Below, in pieces: positions 17,480 to 28,571 of a stretch of DNA of 64,000 nt. Origin of the DNA: Microbacterium esteraromaticum (GTDB taxonomy: Bacteria; Actinomycetota; Actinomycetes; Actinomycetales; Microbacteriaceae); NCBI RefSeq assembly GCF_017303215.1, contig NZ_JAEMWU010000003.1, positions 62,001 to 126,000 of the forward strand. Reading direction: 5' to 3'. The notes beneath the pieces are model-generated. The model ran no database searches, had not been told where the DNA came from, and saw nothing but the letters and a program-made list of their open reading frames with translations. The position numbers and the translations under genes are program-made. Numbering within the stretch: the stretch's first letter is position 1; every line of letters starts with the position of its first letter.

Positions 17480-18859
17480 GTGACCAGCACTGATCTCTCC
17501 GCCGCCGTTCCCGCTCCCGTGCGGTGGTGGCGCACATTCGGGCGCCTTCCGCGCATCATGGGCCTTGACGTGGCGCGCGCTCTGGCCCTGCTGGGAATGG
17601 TCGGTGCGCACCTCGGCGTCGGCGGCCTTGTGGACGGTCGTTCCTCGATCCTGTTCGCGGTGCTCGCGGGCGTCTCGGTCGCGCTGATGACCGGCCGCAC
17701 CCAGGTGCCCGAACCGCACATGCTGCCGGTGCTGCGGCTGCGGCTTCTCGGGCGGGGTGCGGCGATCTTCGTGATCGGTGTGGCGCTTGAGGCGCTCGGC
17801 ACGCCGATCGCGGTGATCCTCACGGTGTACGGCCTGCTCTACGTCGCGGCGATCCCATTCCTGCGCTGGGGCGCCACCCGGCTGCTCATCGCCGCAGGCG
17901 TGCTCGCCGTCGCGGCACCGCCCCTGCTGGCTGGACTGCACGCGGTGAATCTGTCAGCCAGCGCCCCGGGGCTGGATCTGGTGCTGTTCGGCACGTATCC
18001 GATCACGGTGTGGCTCGCGCTCATGCTGGGGGGAATGGCCCTGGGCCGTCTGCGGCTCGACCGTGTGCGCACCGCGGTGTGGATGCTGGTGGTCGGCGTT
18101 GTGCTCGCGGCCATCGGGTACGGCGTGGGGGCGCTGGCCGAGAGCCAGGGCGGGGATGACACGGCGACGGACTCGTACTCGTCGTATTCGTCGTTCTTGT
18201 ACGCCGATGACGCGGATGCTGGAATGTACGGCGTCCCCGCCGAGGAGTTCGACTTTAGCGGCAAGGTCTGCGACGACTGGGGTGGCGGTGAGATCTACTG
18301 CTATGCCGACGGTGGAGACGAGATTCTCGTCGATGACGAAGGGGAACTCGGCGTCGATGAGGAACAGTCGGGGTGGGCGACCTACCCGACGCAGCTGGCC
18401 GAGATGCAGCCCGGAGTCATGATGTTCGACGCCCTCGTGGCTGTGTATCCGCACAGCGGTGGCACCGCCGAGATCGTCGGTTCGGGAGGGTTCGCGGTCG
18501 TTGTGATCGCGCTGTGCCTGCTGGTCACTCGCTGGCTGCGTTGGGTGTTGCTGCCCCTGGCCGCACTCGGCTCAATGCCCCTGACGGGTTATTCGGCACA
18601 CATTCTGGTCTTCCTTGTCGTGGCGGGACCGATGGCGATGCCGTTCGACACCTCTGAATGGTGGGGGTGGTTCAGCCTGGCGATGGTCACGGCGGCGACA
18701 GCGTGGTCGATGTTCTTCGGACAGGGCCCGTTGGAGCGTCTGGTCGCACGGGCCGCGTCGGCGATGGCATCCGGTGCCCGCGCATCGCAGGGCGACACCT
18801 CGGGGGTCTCCGCACCTGCGAGTGACGCGTCCGAGGCGGCGGGCGCGCCCCGGCCGTAG
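17480..18859 (+). CDS. Polytopic membrane acyltransferase-like protein (HGSNAT/DUF1624-DUF418 type)
   Basis: About 459 residues from the GTG at 17480, which I prefer to the in-frame ATG at 17435. A hydrophobic protein of about 10 helices opens with RIMGLDVARALALLGMVGAH, the start seen in heparan-alpha-glucosaminide N-acetyltransferase-like (DUF1624) proteins; members are predicted to move acyl groups across or along the membrane. LGSMPLTGYSAH marks the C-terminal helices. A strongly acidic stretch of about 90 residues (about 221-311) containing two cysteines is inserted between helices and probably faces outside. A close paralog follows directly at 18920. Confidence 0.75.
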   Translation: MTSTDLSAAVPAPVRWWRTFGRLPRIMGLDVARALALLGMVGAHLGVGGLVDGRSSILFAVLAGVSVALMTGRTQVPEPHMLPVLRLRLLGRGAAIFVIGVALEALGTPIAVILTVYGLLYVAAIPFLRWGATRLLIAAGVLAVAAPPLLAGLHAVNLSASAPGLDLVLFGTYPITVWLALMLGGMALGRLRLDRVRTAVWMLVVGVVLAAIGYGVGALAESQGGDDTATDSYSSYSSFLYADDADAGMYGVPAEEFDFSGKVCDDWGGGEIYCYADGGDEILVDDEGELGVDEEQSGWATYPTQLAEMQPGVMMFDALVAVYPHSGGTAEIVGSGGFAVVVIALCLLVTRWLRWVLLPLAALGSMPLTGYSAHILVFLVVAGPMAMPFDTSEWWGWFSLAMVTAATAWSMFFGQGPLERLVARAASAMASGARASQGDTSGVSAPASDASEAAGAPRP

Positions 18860-18919
18860 GACGGCGCGACACGGTCATCCCGTGGTGACAGCGCGCGCTG
18901 TGCTCAGTACCGTCGAGGC

Positions 18920-19986
18920 ATGACCGGTACACGGGCGCCCGCGGCGCCTGGAGTCGCGCACTGGTGGCGCTCGTTCGGCCGGCCGCAGCGCGTGATGGGT
19001 CTCGACGTGGCGCGTGCGCTCGCCATCATCGGAATGATGGGCGCGCACGTCGCCGGGATCGATGATGCGTTCGCGTTGTTCGAACCGCGCAGCTGGGCCG
19101 GTATCGTCAACGGCTACCCGTCGCTGCTGTTCGCGCTGCTCGCCGGATTCTCGATTGCGCTGATGACCCAGTGTGGCCAGGTTTCCGACGCGGAGATCGC
19201 GTCGGCGCGTCTTCGGATGCTGGGGCGCGGCGTGACGATCTTCGTGATCGGCCTGCTGCTGGAGGCCTTCGATACCGCGATCGCCATCGTGCTCACGCTG
19301 TACGGCGTGCTGTACCTGGTGCTGATCCCCGCGCTGCGCTGGCGAACGCTCTCGCTCGCGCTCTGCGCGGCGGTTCTCGGTCTGCTCGGGCCCGTATGGC
19401 TTGCCGTGCTCGCGGGGCTGCCCGAGGATGCGATGGGCCGGTGTGGGAGTTCTTGCTGCGCGGCTCGTACCCGATCACGGTGTGGCTGTTCCTCGCGCTG
19501 ATCGGGATGGCGCTGGGCCGTTTGTCGCTGCACAGGTCTGCGACGGCCTGGGGTTTCGTCCTGGCAGGTTCGGTGCTGCTGGTCGCGGCGCATCTGGTGG
19601 CGCTCGTGCCGGTGTCCGACCGGCTGCTGCAGGCGGCCGTGTTCGATATCTCGCCGCATTCCGGGGCGATGGTCGAGCTCGTGGCCGCTCTGGGACTCGG
19701 GCTGCTGGTGGTCGGGGTCTGCCTGGGGGCGTCTCATCCGCTGCGTTGGCAGCTGCTGCCGGTGGCGGCTCTCGGGTCTATGCCGCTGACTGCATACACG
19801 CCCCATGTGGTGTCGTACTTCGTGATGGCGCGGCCGGATGGTCGGCTCGCCGAGTCACAGATCCTGCTCTGGTCGACAGCCATCCTGCTCGTCGCGTGCG
19901 CGCTGTGGTCGGCGCTGATCGGGCGCGGACCGCTGGAGACGCTGGCCGCGCGCGCCGGCGACGCCGCGGCGATGCTGCGCCCTTGA
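18920..19986 (+). pseudogene. Frameshifted paralog of the upstream membrane acyltransferase-like protein
   Basis: The frame beginning at the ATG at 18920 matches the upstream paralog (RVMGLDVARALAIIGMMGAH, then VTIFVIGLLLEAFDTAIAIV), but after about residue 172 it turns into non-homologous, Cys/Arg-rich sequence and stops at 19501. Homology resumes in another frame from about 19437 (PVWEFLLRGSYPITVWL) and continues to 19986 with LGSMPLTAYTPH. One missing base at about 19425-19440 would join them into a protein of about 355 residues. Either this is a real recent lesion or a sequencing error. Unlike its neighbour it has no acidic loop. Confidence 0.75.
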
Positions 19987-20014
19987 GAGGGTGCGCGCAC
20001 ACAGAGCGTTGATT

Positions 20015-20039
20015 CGCAAAGTACTTTGCGTTACAAAGT
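20015..20039. promoter_or_regulatory. Overlapping operator palindromes upstream of the CPBP operon
   Basis: CGCAAAGTACTTTGCG (20015-20030) is a perfect 16-bp palindrome. It overlaps a second inverted repeat, ACTTTG-5 nt-CAAAGT (20023-20039). The pair ends 4 bp before the ATG at 20044. It is AT-richer than the surroundings. The operon's third gene encodes a small winged-helix regulator, so autoregulation through these sites is likely. Confidence 0.65.
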
Positions 20040-20043
20040 AGAC

Positions 20044-20808
20044 ATGACGACGACGCAAGCGCGAACCGCCGACAGGTGGACGATCGGCCTGCCGCTGCTG
20101 CGGATCGGGCTCGTCGCGGTCGCCTCGACCATCGTCTGGCTGCTGGCCGGCGCACAGCCCGAGGCGTTCCCGCCGTCGCCGTTGCTGTCATCGGTGGCGA
20201 TGCTGCCGGTCAACATCGTCTGCCTCGCCGTCGTCGACCGCCTGGTACGACGGGACGGCGGCAGCCTGCGCGAGATGCTCGGCTGGCGCCGCGATCGGGT
20301 ATGGCGAGATCTCGCCTGGGGTGTGCTGTGGCTGACAGTGATGTATCTGCCGTTCGTCGCGGTGATGATTGGCCTGATGGCGCTGAGGTTCGGAGCCGAC
20401 GTCTTCGAGTCGTTCGAGACGGTCTTCGTCAGTGGCACGCTGCCCGAGCTGCCCGCCGCGGTCTGGGGCGTGCTCGGAGTCGTCGCCGCGCTGACGTTCG
20501 CGCCGCTGAACGCCCCGGCTGAGGAACTCGTGTACCGCGGCTACGTGCAGGGAGGGCTCGCCAAGCGGATGCCCGTGGCGCTGGCGATCACCATCCCCGC
20601 GGTCCTGTTCGGTGTGCAGCACATCTGGTACGCACCGACCCCCGACGCGGTGGTGATCTTCGTGTGCTGTTTCACCGTGTGGGGGCTCATCTCGGGGCTG
20701 ATCTACCGGTGGCAGGGGCGCCTGATGCCGCTCGTGTTCGCGCACGGGCTCGTGAACCTCTTCTTCACCCTGCCCGCCCTGTTCATCCCGTTCATGATCG
20801 GAGCCTGA
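20044..20808 (+). CDS. CPBP family intramembrane metalloprotease-like protein (CAAX/Abi)
   Basis: 254 residues from the ATG at 20044. A multi-helix membrane protein with the three CPBP motifs: APAEELVYRG (EExxxR), FGVQHIWY, and FAHGLVN near the C-terminus, which together supply the Glu/His metal site. Members cleave or modify membrane peptides, or act as immunity/abortive-infection proteins; the role here is unknown. It is the first gene of a three-gene operon with an integral membrane protein and a winged-helix regulator. Confidence 0.85.
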   Translation: MTTTQARTADRWTIGLPLLRIGLVAVASTIVWLLAGAQPEAFPPSPLLSSVAMLPVNIVCLAVVDRLVRRDGGSLREMLGWRRDRVWRDLAWGVLWLTVMYLPFVAVMIGLMALRFGADVFESFETVFVSGTLPELPAAVWGVLGVVAALTFAPLNAPAEELVYRGYVQGGLAKRMPVALAITIPAVLFGVQHIWYAPTPDAVVIFVCCFTVWGLISGLIYRWQGRLMPLVFAHGLVNLFFTLPALFIPFMIGA

Positions 20809-20809
20809 G

Positions 20810-21496
20810 TTGACCACGCCTGATGACACTTCCGATGACGATGCCGCGCTGAGCCCCGAACGGATGCTGTCGCTCGTGCACCGGCAACAGCAGCAGGTGG
20901 CCGCCCGCACCGCGGCCTTCACGCCGTGGATCCTCGCAGCGTGGGGCGTCGCCTGGCTCGCCGGTTTCCTCGTGCTGTGGGCGGATGCCCGACAGCATCC
21001 CGACGAGCCGCTGCCGTCTCTCGCAGCCGGCGTCACCTTCGCTGCCCTCCTCATCGCCGCGGGCGTGCTCTCGACGGTGCTCGGTGCGCTCTCGGGGCGA
21101 GGGCTGCGTGGCACGCACCAGGCCGCCTTCGTCGGGATCGTGTACGGCAACACCTGGTGGGTCGGCGGCATCGTGCTGTTCGTGATCGGGCAGGCGCTTG
21201 CCGCGCACGGAATGTCCGATGCGCTGCTGGTGGTCTTCTACCCGAGCGTGTTCATCTTCTTCAGCGGCATCATGTACCTGATGGCCGGGGTGATCTGGAA
21301 CGCCGCCCCGATGCTGGCGCTCGGCATCTGGTCGGTCATTCTCGCGGCCGTGGGTGCCAGTCTTCAGCATCCGACAGCATTCCTCGTCTACGCGATCGCC
21401 GGAGGTGGTGCGTTCCTCGTTGTCGCCGCGTGGAGCGCCTGGTGGCGCCGCGGCGCGCGGCGCAGTCTCGCGCAGGCGGGGGCACACGGTGCCTGA
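20810..21496 (+). CDS. Uncharacterised integral membrane protein
   Basis: 228 residues if read from the TTG at 20810, 1 nt after the CPBP stop. An N-terminal acidic stretch leads to about six hydrophobic segments (for example PWILAAWGVAWLAGFLVLW and LLVVFYPSVFIFFSGIMYL). I do not recognise a family. Its position between the CPBP protein and the regulator, with an overlap with the latter, suggests it works with them at the membrane, either as a transporter-like unit or a sensor. Confidence 0.7.
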   Translation: MTTPDDTSDDDAALSPERMLSLVHRQQQQVAARTAAFTPWILAAWGVAWLAGFLVLWADARQHPDEPLPSLAAGVTFAALLIAAGVLSTVLGALSGRGLRGTHQAAFVGIVYGNTWWVGGIVLFVIGQALAAHGMSDALLVVFYPSVFIFFSGIMYLMAGVIWNAAPMLALGIWSVILAAVGASLQHPTAFLVYAIAGGGAFLVVAAWSAWWRRGARRSLAQAGAHGA

Positions 21497-21782
21497 CCTC
21501 GACCCGGTGATACACGCACAGGCGCGGCTGCGCATCGTCGCGGCGCTGGCGACGCTCGCCGCGAGCGACTACGTCACCTTCCCGCGGCTGCAGGAACTGC
21601 TCGACATGACGGCGGGCAACCTCGCCACCCACCTGCGCAAACTCGAGGATGCCGGGTACATCGTCATCGAGAAGACACACCGGGGTCGAACGCCGGTGAC
21701 GTATCTTGCACTGAGCGTGACCGGACGCCGCGCGTTCGAGGACTACACGGCGCAACTGCGCGCTCTGCTGGGCTCGAGCTGA
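21489..21782 (+). CDS. Small winged-helix transcriptional regulator
   Basis: 97 residues from the GTG at 21489, overlapping the previous gene by 8 nt. The whole protein is one winged helix: ARLRIVAALATLAASDYVTF, then a recognition-helix region TAGNLATHLRKLEDAGYI, then a wing KTHRGRTPVTYLALSVTG. This matches the single-domain MarR/ArsR-like regulators (YwnA/HTH_27 type) of actinobacteria. It most likely binds the palindromes at 20015-20039 and controls its own operon. No ligand-binding domain is present. Confidence 0.85.
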   Translation: MPDLDPVIHAQARLRIVAALATLAASDYVTFPRLQELLDMTAGNLATHLRKLEDAGYIVIEKTHRGRTPVTYLALSVTGRRAFEDYTAQLRALLGSS

Positions 21783-22694
<912 letters not shown>

Positions 22695-22700
22695 GCACAC

Positions 22701-22785
22701 CGCCGACACCCCCACGTCGCGCCGACACCCCCAGGTGCGGACGCGTGCACGTGGGGGTGTCGGCGGCATCCGGGGGTGTCGGCGG
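22701..22785. repeat. Long nested inverted repeat (two GCCGACACCCCC units per arm)
   Basis: The left arm (22701-22738) and right arm (22747-22785) are near-perfect inverted complements with an 8-nt loop. Each arm has two copies of GCCGACACCCCC. It fills most of the gap between the aldo/keto reductase and yyaL-like genes. It could end transcription or be a REP-type element; there is no T-tract. Confidence 0.8.
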
Positions 22786-22812
22786 GCCGGAACCGGCGCG
22801 TAGCGTGGGGGC

Positions 22813-24596
<1,784 letters not shown>

Positions 24597-24600
<4 letters not shown>

Positions 24601-24977
24601 CGAAAGTCGACTTCAAGAAGAAACTCGACCGGTACCGCAGTGCGCCCGGTGAGTTCCGGGTGCTTGAGGTGCCCGCGACGCGCTACCTGATGATCGACGG
24701 TGAGGGCGACCCGAAGAAGGCGCCGCCGGCGCGGCTGGACGAGGATCGGCTCGAGACGCTGACTGAGGGGCTCTGCGTGCATACTCTGCACGTCGGCGCG
24801 TTCGACGACGAGGGGCCGCTGCTGGCGCGGATGCACGACGAGTTCGTCCCCGGCGCCGGGCTGCGGATGACGGGCAGGCATCACGAGATCTATCTCTCGG
24901 ATCCCCGCCGCACGGCACCTGAGCGGCTCAGAACGCTGCTGCGGCAGCCGGTGCGTGCCGCATCCGACACCGCGTGA
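24597..24977 (+). CDS. GyrI-like small-molecule-binding protein with a shortened middle
   Basis: 126 residues from the GTG at 24597. Both ends match the GyrI-like (SBP_bac/AraC effector-like) family well: [12 protein letters not shown] and [11 protein letters not shown] at the start, [17 protein letters not shown] and [13 protein letters not shown] at the end. Family members I know are about 200 residues, and the central stretch (about 80-90 residues including the WW-containing part) is missing. The join lies at about residues 40-46. The frame is intact, so this looks like an in-frame internal deletion, and the product may not fold normally. Confidence 0.75.
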
Positions 24978-25061
24978 GGCTGCACGCGCGTCACCACCGC
25001 CCAGTAGTCTTGTCGCCTGCGGTGCGCTTCGTCTGTTCACGGGCCGCGGGGAGGAACCCAC

Positions 25062-25988
25062 ATGTCGGTTGGTCTGCTGGCGGTCGTCGACGACATTCTC
25101 AGCGCTGCTCTGAAGGCGTCGTCGAAGGCGGCCGGTGTCGTGATCGACGACGCCGCAGTGACGCCGCAGTACGTGCAGGGCCTCACGCCTGCACGCGAAC
25201 TGCCCGTTGTCGGCAAGATCGCTCTCGGCTCGATCGGCAACAAGTTCCTGATCATCATTCCGATCGCCCTGCTGCTGACCGCGTTCGCCCCGTGGGTGCT
25301 GCCGTACCTGCTGATCATCGGCGGCACGTATCTGTGCTTCGAAGGCGCCGAGAAGGTGCTGGAGTGGTTCGGATTCGCGCATGGACACGCCGACAAGGGC
25401 GAGCGCAACGAGAACCGGCTGATCTGGGGCGCCATCCGCACTGACCTGATCCTCTCGACCGAGATCATGCTCATCTCGCTCGCCAGCCTCGACAAGGGCA
25501 TGGGCCTGTGGCAGACGCTGGGCGTACTCGCGGTGATCGCCGTGCTGATGACCGTCGTGGTGTACGGCGCCGTCGCACTGCTGGTCAAGATCGACGATGT
25601 CGGCCTCAAGATGGCGAAGAACCCGGTGCGTCGCGTGCGGCACACCGGCACACGCATCGTGCGCTCGATGCCAGCAGTGTTCCGGGTGATCAGCGTGATC
25701 GGCACCGTCGCGATGCTGTGGGTCGGCGGTCACCTCGTCGTCGTCAACCTCGGCGAGGTCGGGCTGCACTGGCTCGCTGACCTGCTGCACGGCGTGGAAG
25801 AGCTGCTCGCCGGCTTTGGCGGATTCGTCGTGTGGCTCGGTGGCACCGCACTGTCGGCCGTGGTCGGGCTCATCGTGGGACTGGTGGTTGTAGGCGTGGT
25901 GCTCGGCATTGGTCGGATGCTGGGCAAAAAGCCCAGCTTCGATGAAGGTCACCGCATGCCGAAGGCGACGGCCGGCGCGCAGCACTGA
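25062..25988 (+). CDS. DUF808 family membrane protein (YedI-like)
   Basis: 308 residues. The N-terminal segment GLLAVVDDILSAALKASSK and VQGLTPARELPVVGKIALGS are characteristic of DUF808 (E. coli YedI). At least five hydrophobic helices follow, the last covering about 270-295 with a long VV/G-rich run. The function of the family is unknown. It stands alone, 84 bp after the GyrI-like gene, with a GAGGAA ribosome-binding site. Confidence 0.9.
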   Translation: MSVGLLAVVDDILSAALKASSKAAGVVIDDAAVTPQYVQGLTPARELPVVGKIALGSIGNKFLIIIPIALLLTAFAPWVLPYLLIIGGTYLCFEGAEKVLEWFGFAHGHADKGERNENRLIWGAIRTDLILSTEIMLISLASLDKGMGLWQTLGVLAVIAVLMTVVVYGAVALLVKIDDVGLKMAKNPVRRVRHTGTRIVRSMPAVFRVISVIGTVAMLWVGGHLVVVNLGEVGLHWLADLLHGVEELLAGFGGFVVWLGGTALSAVVGLIVGLVVVGVVLGIGRMLGKKPSFDEGHRMPKATAGAQH

Positions 25989-26001
25989 GGCCGCGAGAGA
26001 T

Positions 26002-26220
26002 TCAGCGCTTGTTGCGGGGATGCTGGCGGGCGGTGCGCTCGTTGCCGCGGCGATAGTTGCCCGTGAGGCGCGCCATGAGCAGCTGCGGATCCTCGGTTTC
26101 GACACGATCGAGGAAGTCCGCAGCCTTCGCCCCGCGAAGAGTCGCGGCTCGGATGCCATGGTGCAGGATCACCACGTCGTCTCCTCTGACGATGTGCTCG
26201 AAGCCGTGGGGAGCGGGCAT
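26002..26220 (-). CDS. Conserved small protein, function unknown
   Basis: 72 residues. The sequence DDVVILHHGIRAATLRGAKA is followed by DPQLLMARLTGNYRRGNER. I recall similar small proteins across Microbacteriaceae, often annotated only as hypothetical. No signal peptide, membrane helix or known domain is visible, and the C-terminus is basic. It is convergent with the DUF808 gene. Confidence 0.65.
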   Translation of the reverse strand: MPAPHGFEHIVRGDDVVILHHGIRAATLRGAKAADFLDRVETEDPQLLMARLTGNYRRGNERTARQHPRNKR

Positions 26221-26299
26221 GCGTCCATTCTGATGTGTCGTGACGGCATTCTGTGCCTAGTTCGCCTCGCTGGTTGCCGAGGGCGCAGCGGGTGGACTG

Positions 26300-26716
26300 C
26301 TATCGGTGCGCGTGCGTCTCGGTGATCTCGTCGACCGAGACCGTTCCTTCCACAGCAGCCACAACGCAGCCGACGTTGTCGCCGTACCCGCCACCGCCAC
26401 GGATGCGGTTGCCGACCTCGACGATTCCGAATTGCTCGTTCTGGACCGATGTCTCATCGCCGCCGAGGGTGGTGCCAAACGGCCACTCGATGAGCCAGTT
26501 GCCCGTAGCGGAGACCAGCACGAAGCAACCATCTCGAAGTTCTACGACGCCGTCGACTTCTGCTTCTCGGAATGCTGACGGGGGCGTGTCAGGAACGAGA
26601 ACGACGGGCTTCCCGTCGTCGGGCGAAGTAACCGTCCTGTCGCTATCTGTCGTGCAGGCGGCAAGAAGGAGCGTGAGCACAGCCGCTGCACCAAGGACAG
26701 AGAATATCTTCCTCAT
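26300..26716 (-). CDS. Putative lipoprotein, unrecognised
   Basis: 138 residues from the ATG at 26716, chosen because it gives a clean lipoprotein signal (MRKIFSVLGAAAV then LLLAAC with Cys at about 21); the frame is open further upstream. The mature part has GCFVLVSATGNWLIEWPFGT, a pattern of small secreted actinobacterial proteins of unknown role. Base composition is less GC-rich than the neighbours. It is divergent from the interrupted protease gene at 26791. Confidence 0.65.
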   Translation of the reverse strand: MRKIFSVLGAAAVLTLLLAACTTDSDRTVTSPDDGKPVVLVPDTPPSAFREAEVDGVVELRDGCFVLVSATGNWLIEWPFGTTLGGDETSVQNEQFGIVEVGNRIRGGGGYGDNVGCVVAAVEGTVSVDEITETHAHR

Positions 26717-26790
26717 GCGCTGATGATTGCACGCCGCTTGGCCAGAGGCTAGGCTCTGGCCACTTTGTACTAAACGGTGAGGAGGAATCA

Positions 26791-28026
26791 ATGATGATTG
26801 CACGATACAGATCCCTTGCTCTTGGCGCATGCGTCGCCCTTGCGGCAGCGCTTGTGGTCGGTGTCGGCCCGGCGACAGCCGACGATTCGGCCGGTGAAGA
26901 CGGCGTCACGGTGGTAACTTGAGGCGCACTAGAAGCGTCCGCCTCAAGCCTGCTGCCTGAGGACGCACGCGCACTCGCTGACGATCTGAGCATCAGTGAA
27001 GACGAGGCTCAGCGTCGATTCGCGGGCCAGCAAGAGTTCCTCGAAGCGCTGACGAAAGCCATCGACGGAGTGCCGCACCGATACTCAAGCTCGGAATGGG
27101 GGCCCGTGGGTGAAAGCGCCGCATGGGTCTCGTTCACCGGCGCAGAGGACAGCAAGATCGTTGACCTCTTCGCTGATCTTCCCATCAAGGTTGAGGTCCG
27201 GTTTGGCGCGGAGCTTTCGGAGTCCGAGGCGGAGGATATTCGCCACGACGCAATGTCAGATCTGATGGCCACGGGCGCGTTCTCGCAGCTTGTTGGCGAG
27301 GCAGACCCGACTGCAGGCACCGTAAGTATTCGGTATCAGGTCGAGCCTGGGCAGGAAATTGACTCCTATGTGGCCGGAGCTGTTAGTGCGGTTATGAAGT
27401 CCAACGGTAGAGCCGACATCGATGTCATCGAGGCGACGGAAGACATCTCGATTGACCCGGAGCTCATCCGCGGCGGTGCGAGTATTTCTGGCTGCACAGC
27501 AGGCTTCAACGTTCGTATCCTCGGAAGTCCTCAGTACAAGGGTTTCGTCACTGCGGCCCACTGCCCCAATGCCGCCGGAACGCCGTCAGGAAGTACGTAC
27601 GGCACTGTTTATCGGGGGCAGCACGCGGGTGCGTATGGGGAGGTTCAGAAGCACTCTTCGTCCGACCCGTTGATCGGAAACACGATCATCATCGCTCCCT
27701 CCACGTATCGCTCAATCACAACCGTCGTCTACCCCACCGCGGGGCAGTCGGTCTGCAACTATGGGAAGACCCGCTCGGCCCATAGTTGCACAACCGTTCG
27801 GAAGGTCGGACTCGCCTTCTACGCTGACGTCGATGGGACGGACCTGTACATCAGTAGGATGGTGCAGTCCAACGGGACGTTCACGAACGGCGGAGACAGC
27901 GGTGGCCCCTGGTTCATCAACAACTCGGCCGTGGGGATCCACTTTGGGAAGTCGGGTGGCTACTCAACCTTTAGCCAGGCAGGATTTGCGCAATCCATCC
28001 TTAACATCGCGATCATCACGAGTTAG
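26791..28026 (+). pseudogene. Secreted trypsin-like (S1) serine protease interrupted by an in-frame TGA
   Basis: An ATG at 26791 after a GAGGAGGA site opens a signal peptide (ARYRSLALGACVALAAALVV...ATADD). TGA at 26920-26922 (codon 44) interrupts it. The same frame then continues open from there to 28026 with a propeptide-like region (LLPEDARALADDLSISEDEA) and an S1 protease domain. The catalytic His is in FVTAAHCPN and the Ser in GGDSGGPWF. The TGA stands where TGG (Trp) would need one changed base. A GTG restart at 27070 would give 318 residues without a signal peptide. The peptidase part resembles streptogrisin/alpha-lytic-type enzymes. GC is lower than in neighbouring genes. Confidence 0.75.
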
Positions 28027-28335
28027 GTGCGCGGATAGTGTCGACGGCTTGAATGAGAGCGATGCGTCCCTGCATTCCCCGGCTTCTTCGTCATCGCCCG
28101 TCGCCGCAGGTGCGAGCGCTCCCGTGTGGCGGCACTGCAACAGAAACCCTCCCGTGGCGTTAAACATCAACGTGAGCGCATGGGCGCAAAGACCCACGTA
28201 CGAAGTCGCCGGCGAAGAGCGCACGACAACGGCCAGAGTTTCACTGAGAGCCTCGCCGCTCCCTGACAGAACTTCGCCTTACGTGCCGAGAACGCGTTCC
28301 GCGGCAATGGTCTGAAGACGGACGCCGAGCTGTGA

Positions 28336-28349
28336 TTACTGCGCAGTAA
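28336..28349. promoter_or_regulatory. Perfect 14-bp palindrome in the gene-poor stretch
   Basis: TTACTGCGCAGTAA is a perfect inverted repeat in otherwise noncoding DNA. It has operator-like form, but no gene starts nearby that it would clearly control. Confidence 0.25.
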
Positions 28350-28409
28350 AGCGGTGTGGTCATGACGGTAGGCGACGTGTGCCTCCCGATGATGCTGGTA
28401 CCGTGCTCA

Positions 28410-28571
28410 TCAAGTGATGTGCTCGGGTGTTGCGTGGCGTGAAAACTCGCTGCGTTCGCGCAGTCCATGGCTCAGCATCTTCCCGAGGTGTCGAGCCACA
28501 GCGACCGGGGACACGGTAGCGGGAGCCGATCCGCTCTGGGTGCGGAACGGATCCGTGTTCGTTGCGGGCAT
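28410..28571 (-). CDS. Possible small protein downstream of pmt
   Basis: A 53-residue frame begins with an ATG 2 nt after the pmt stop codon and could be translationally coupled to it. It contains SPVAVARHLGKMLSHGLRER, a helix-like segment, but I recognise no family. Evidence is only position and an open frame; it may be noise. Confidence 0.25.
   Translation of the reverse strand: MPATNTDPFRTQSGSAPATVSPVAVARHLGKMLSHGLRERSEFSRHATPEHIT

Noticed and set aside
19171..19986. Separate gene for the second half of the frameshifted membrane protein
   Set aside because: Its first residues are non-homologous and read over the 5' half of the same paralog. Homology to the neighbour starts only at about 19437, so it is the tail of the frameshifted gene.
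26920..26922. TGA in the protease as a selenocysteine codon
   Set aside because: The position is in the signal/propeptide region, not at a redox site, and no SECIS-like element or selenocysteine machinery gene is visible in the window. Trp-to-stop mutation is simpler.
28241..28468. 75-codon minus-strand frame in the gene-poor stretch
   Set aside because: No recognisable domain, no plausible ribosome-binding site and unusual codon use; it overlaps the equally weak frame at 28410-28571.
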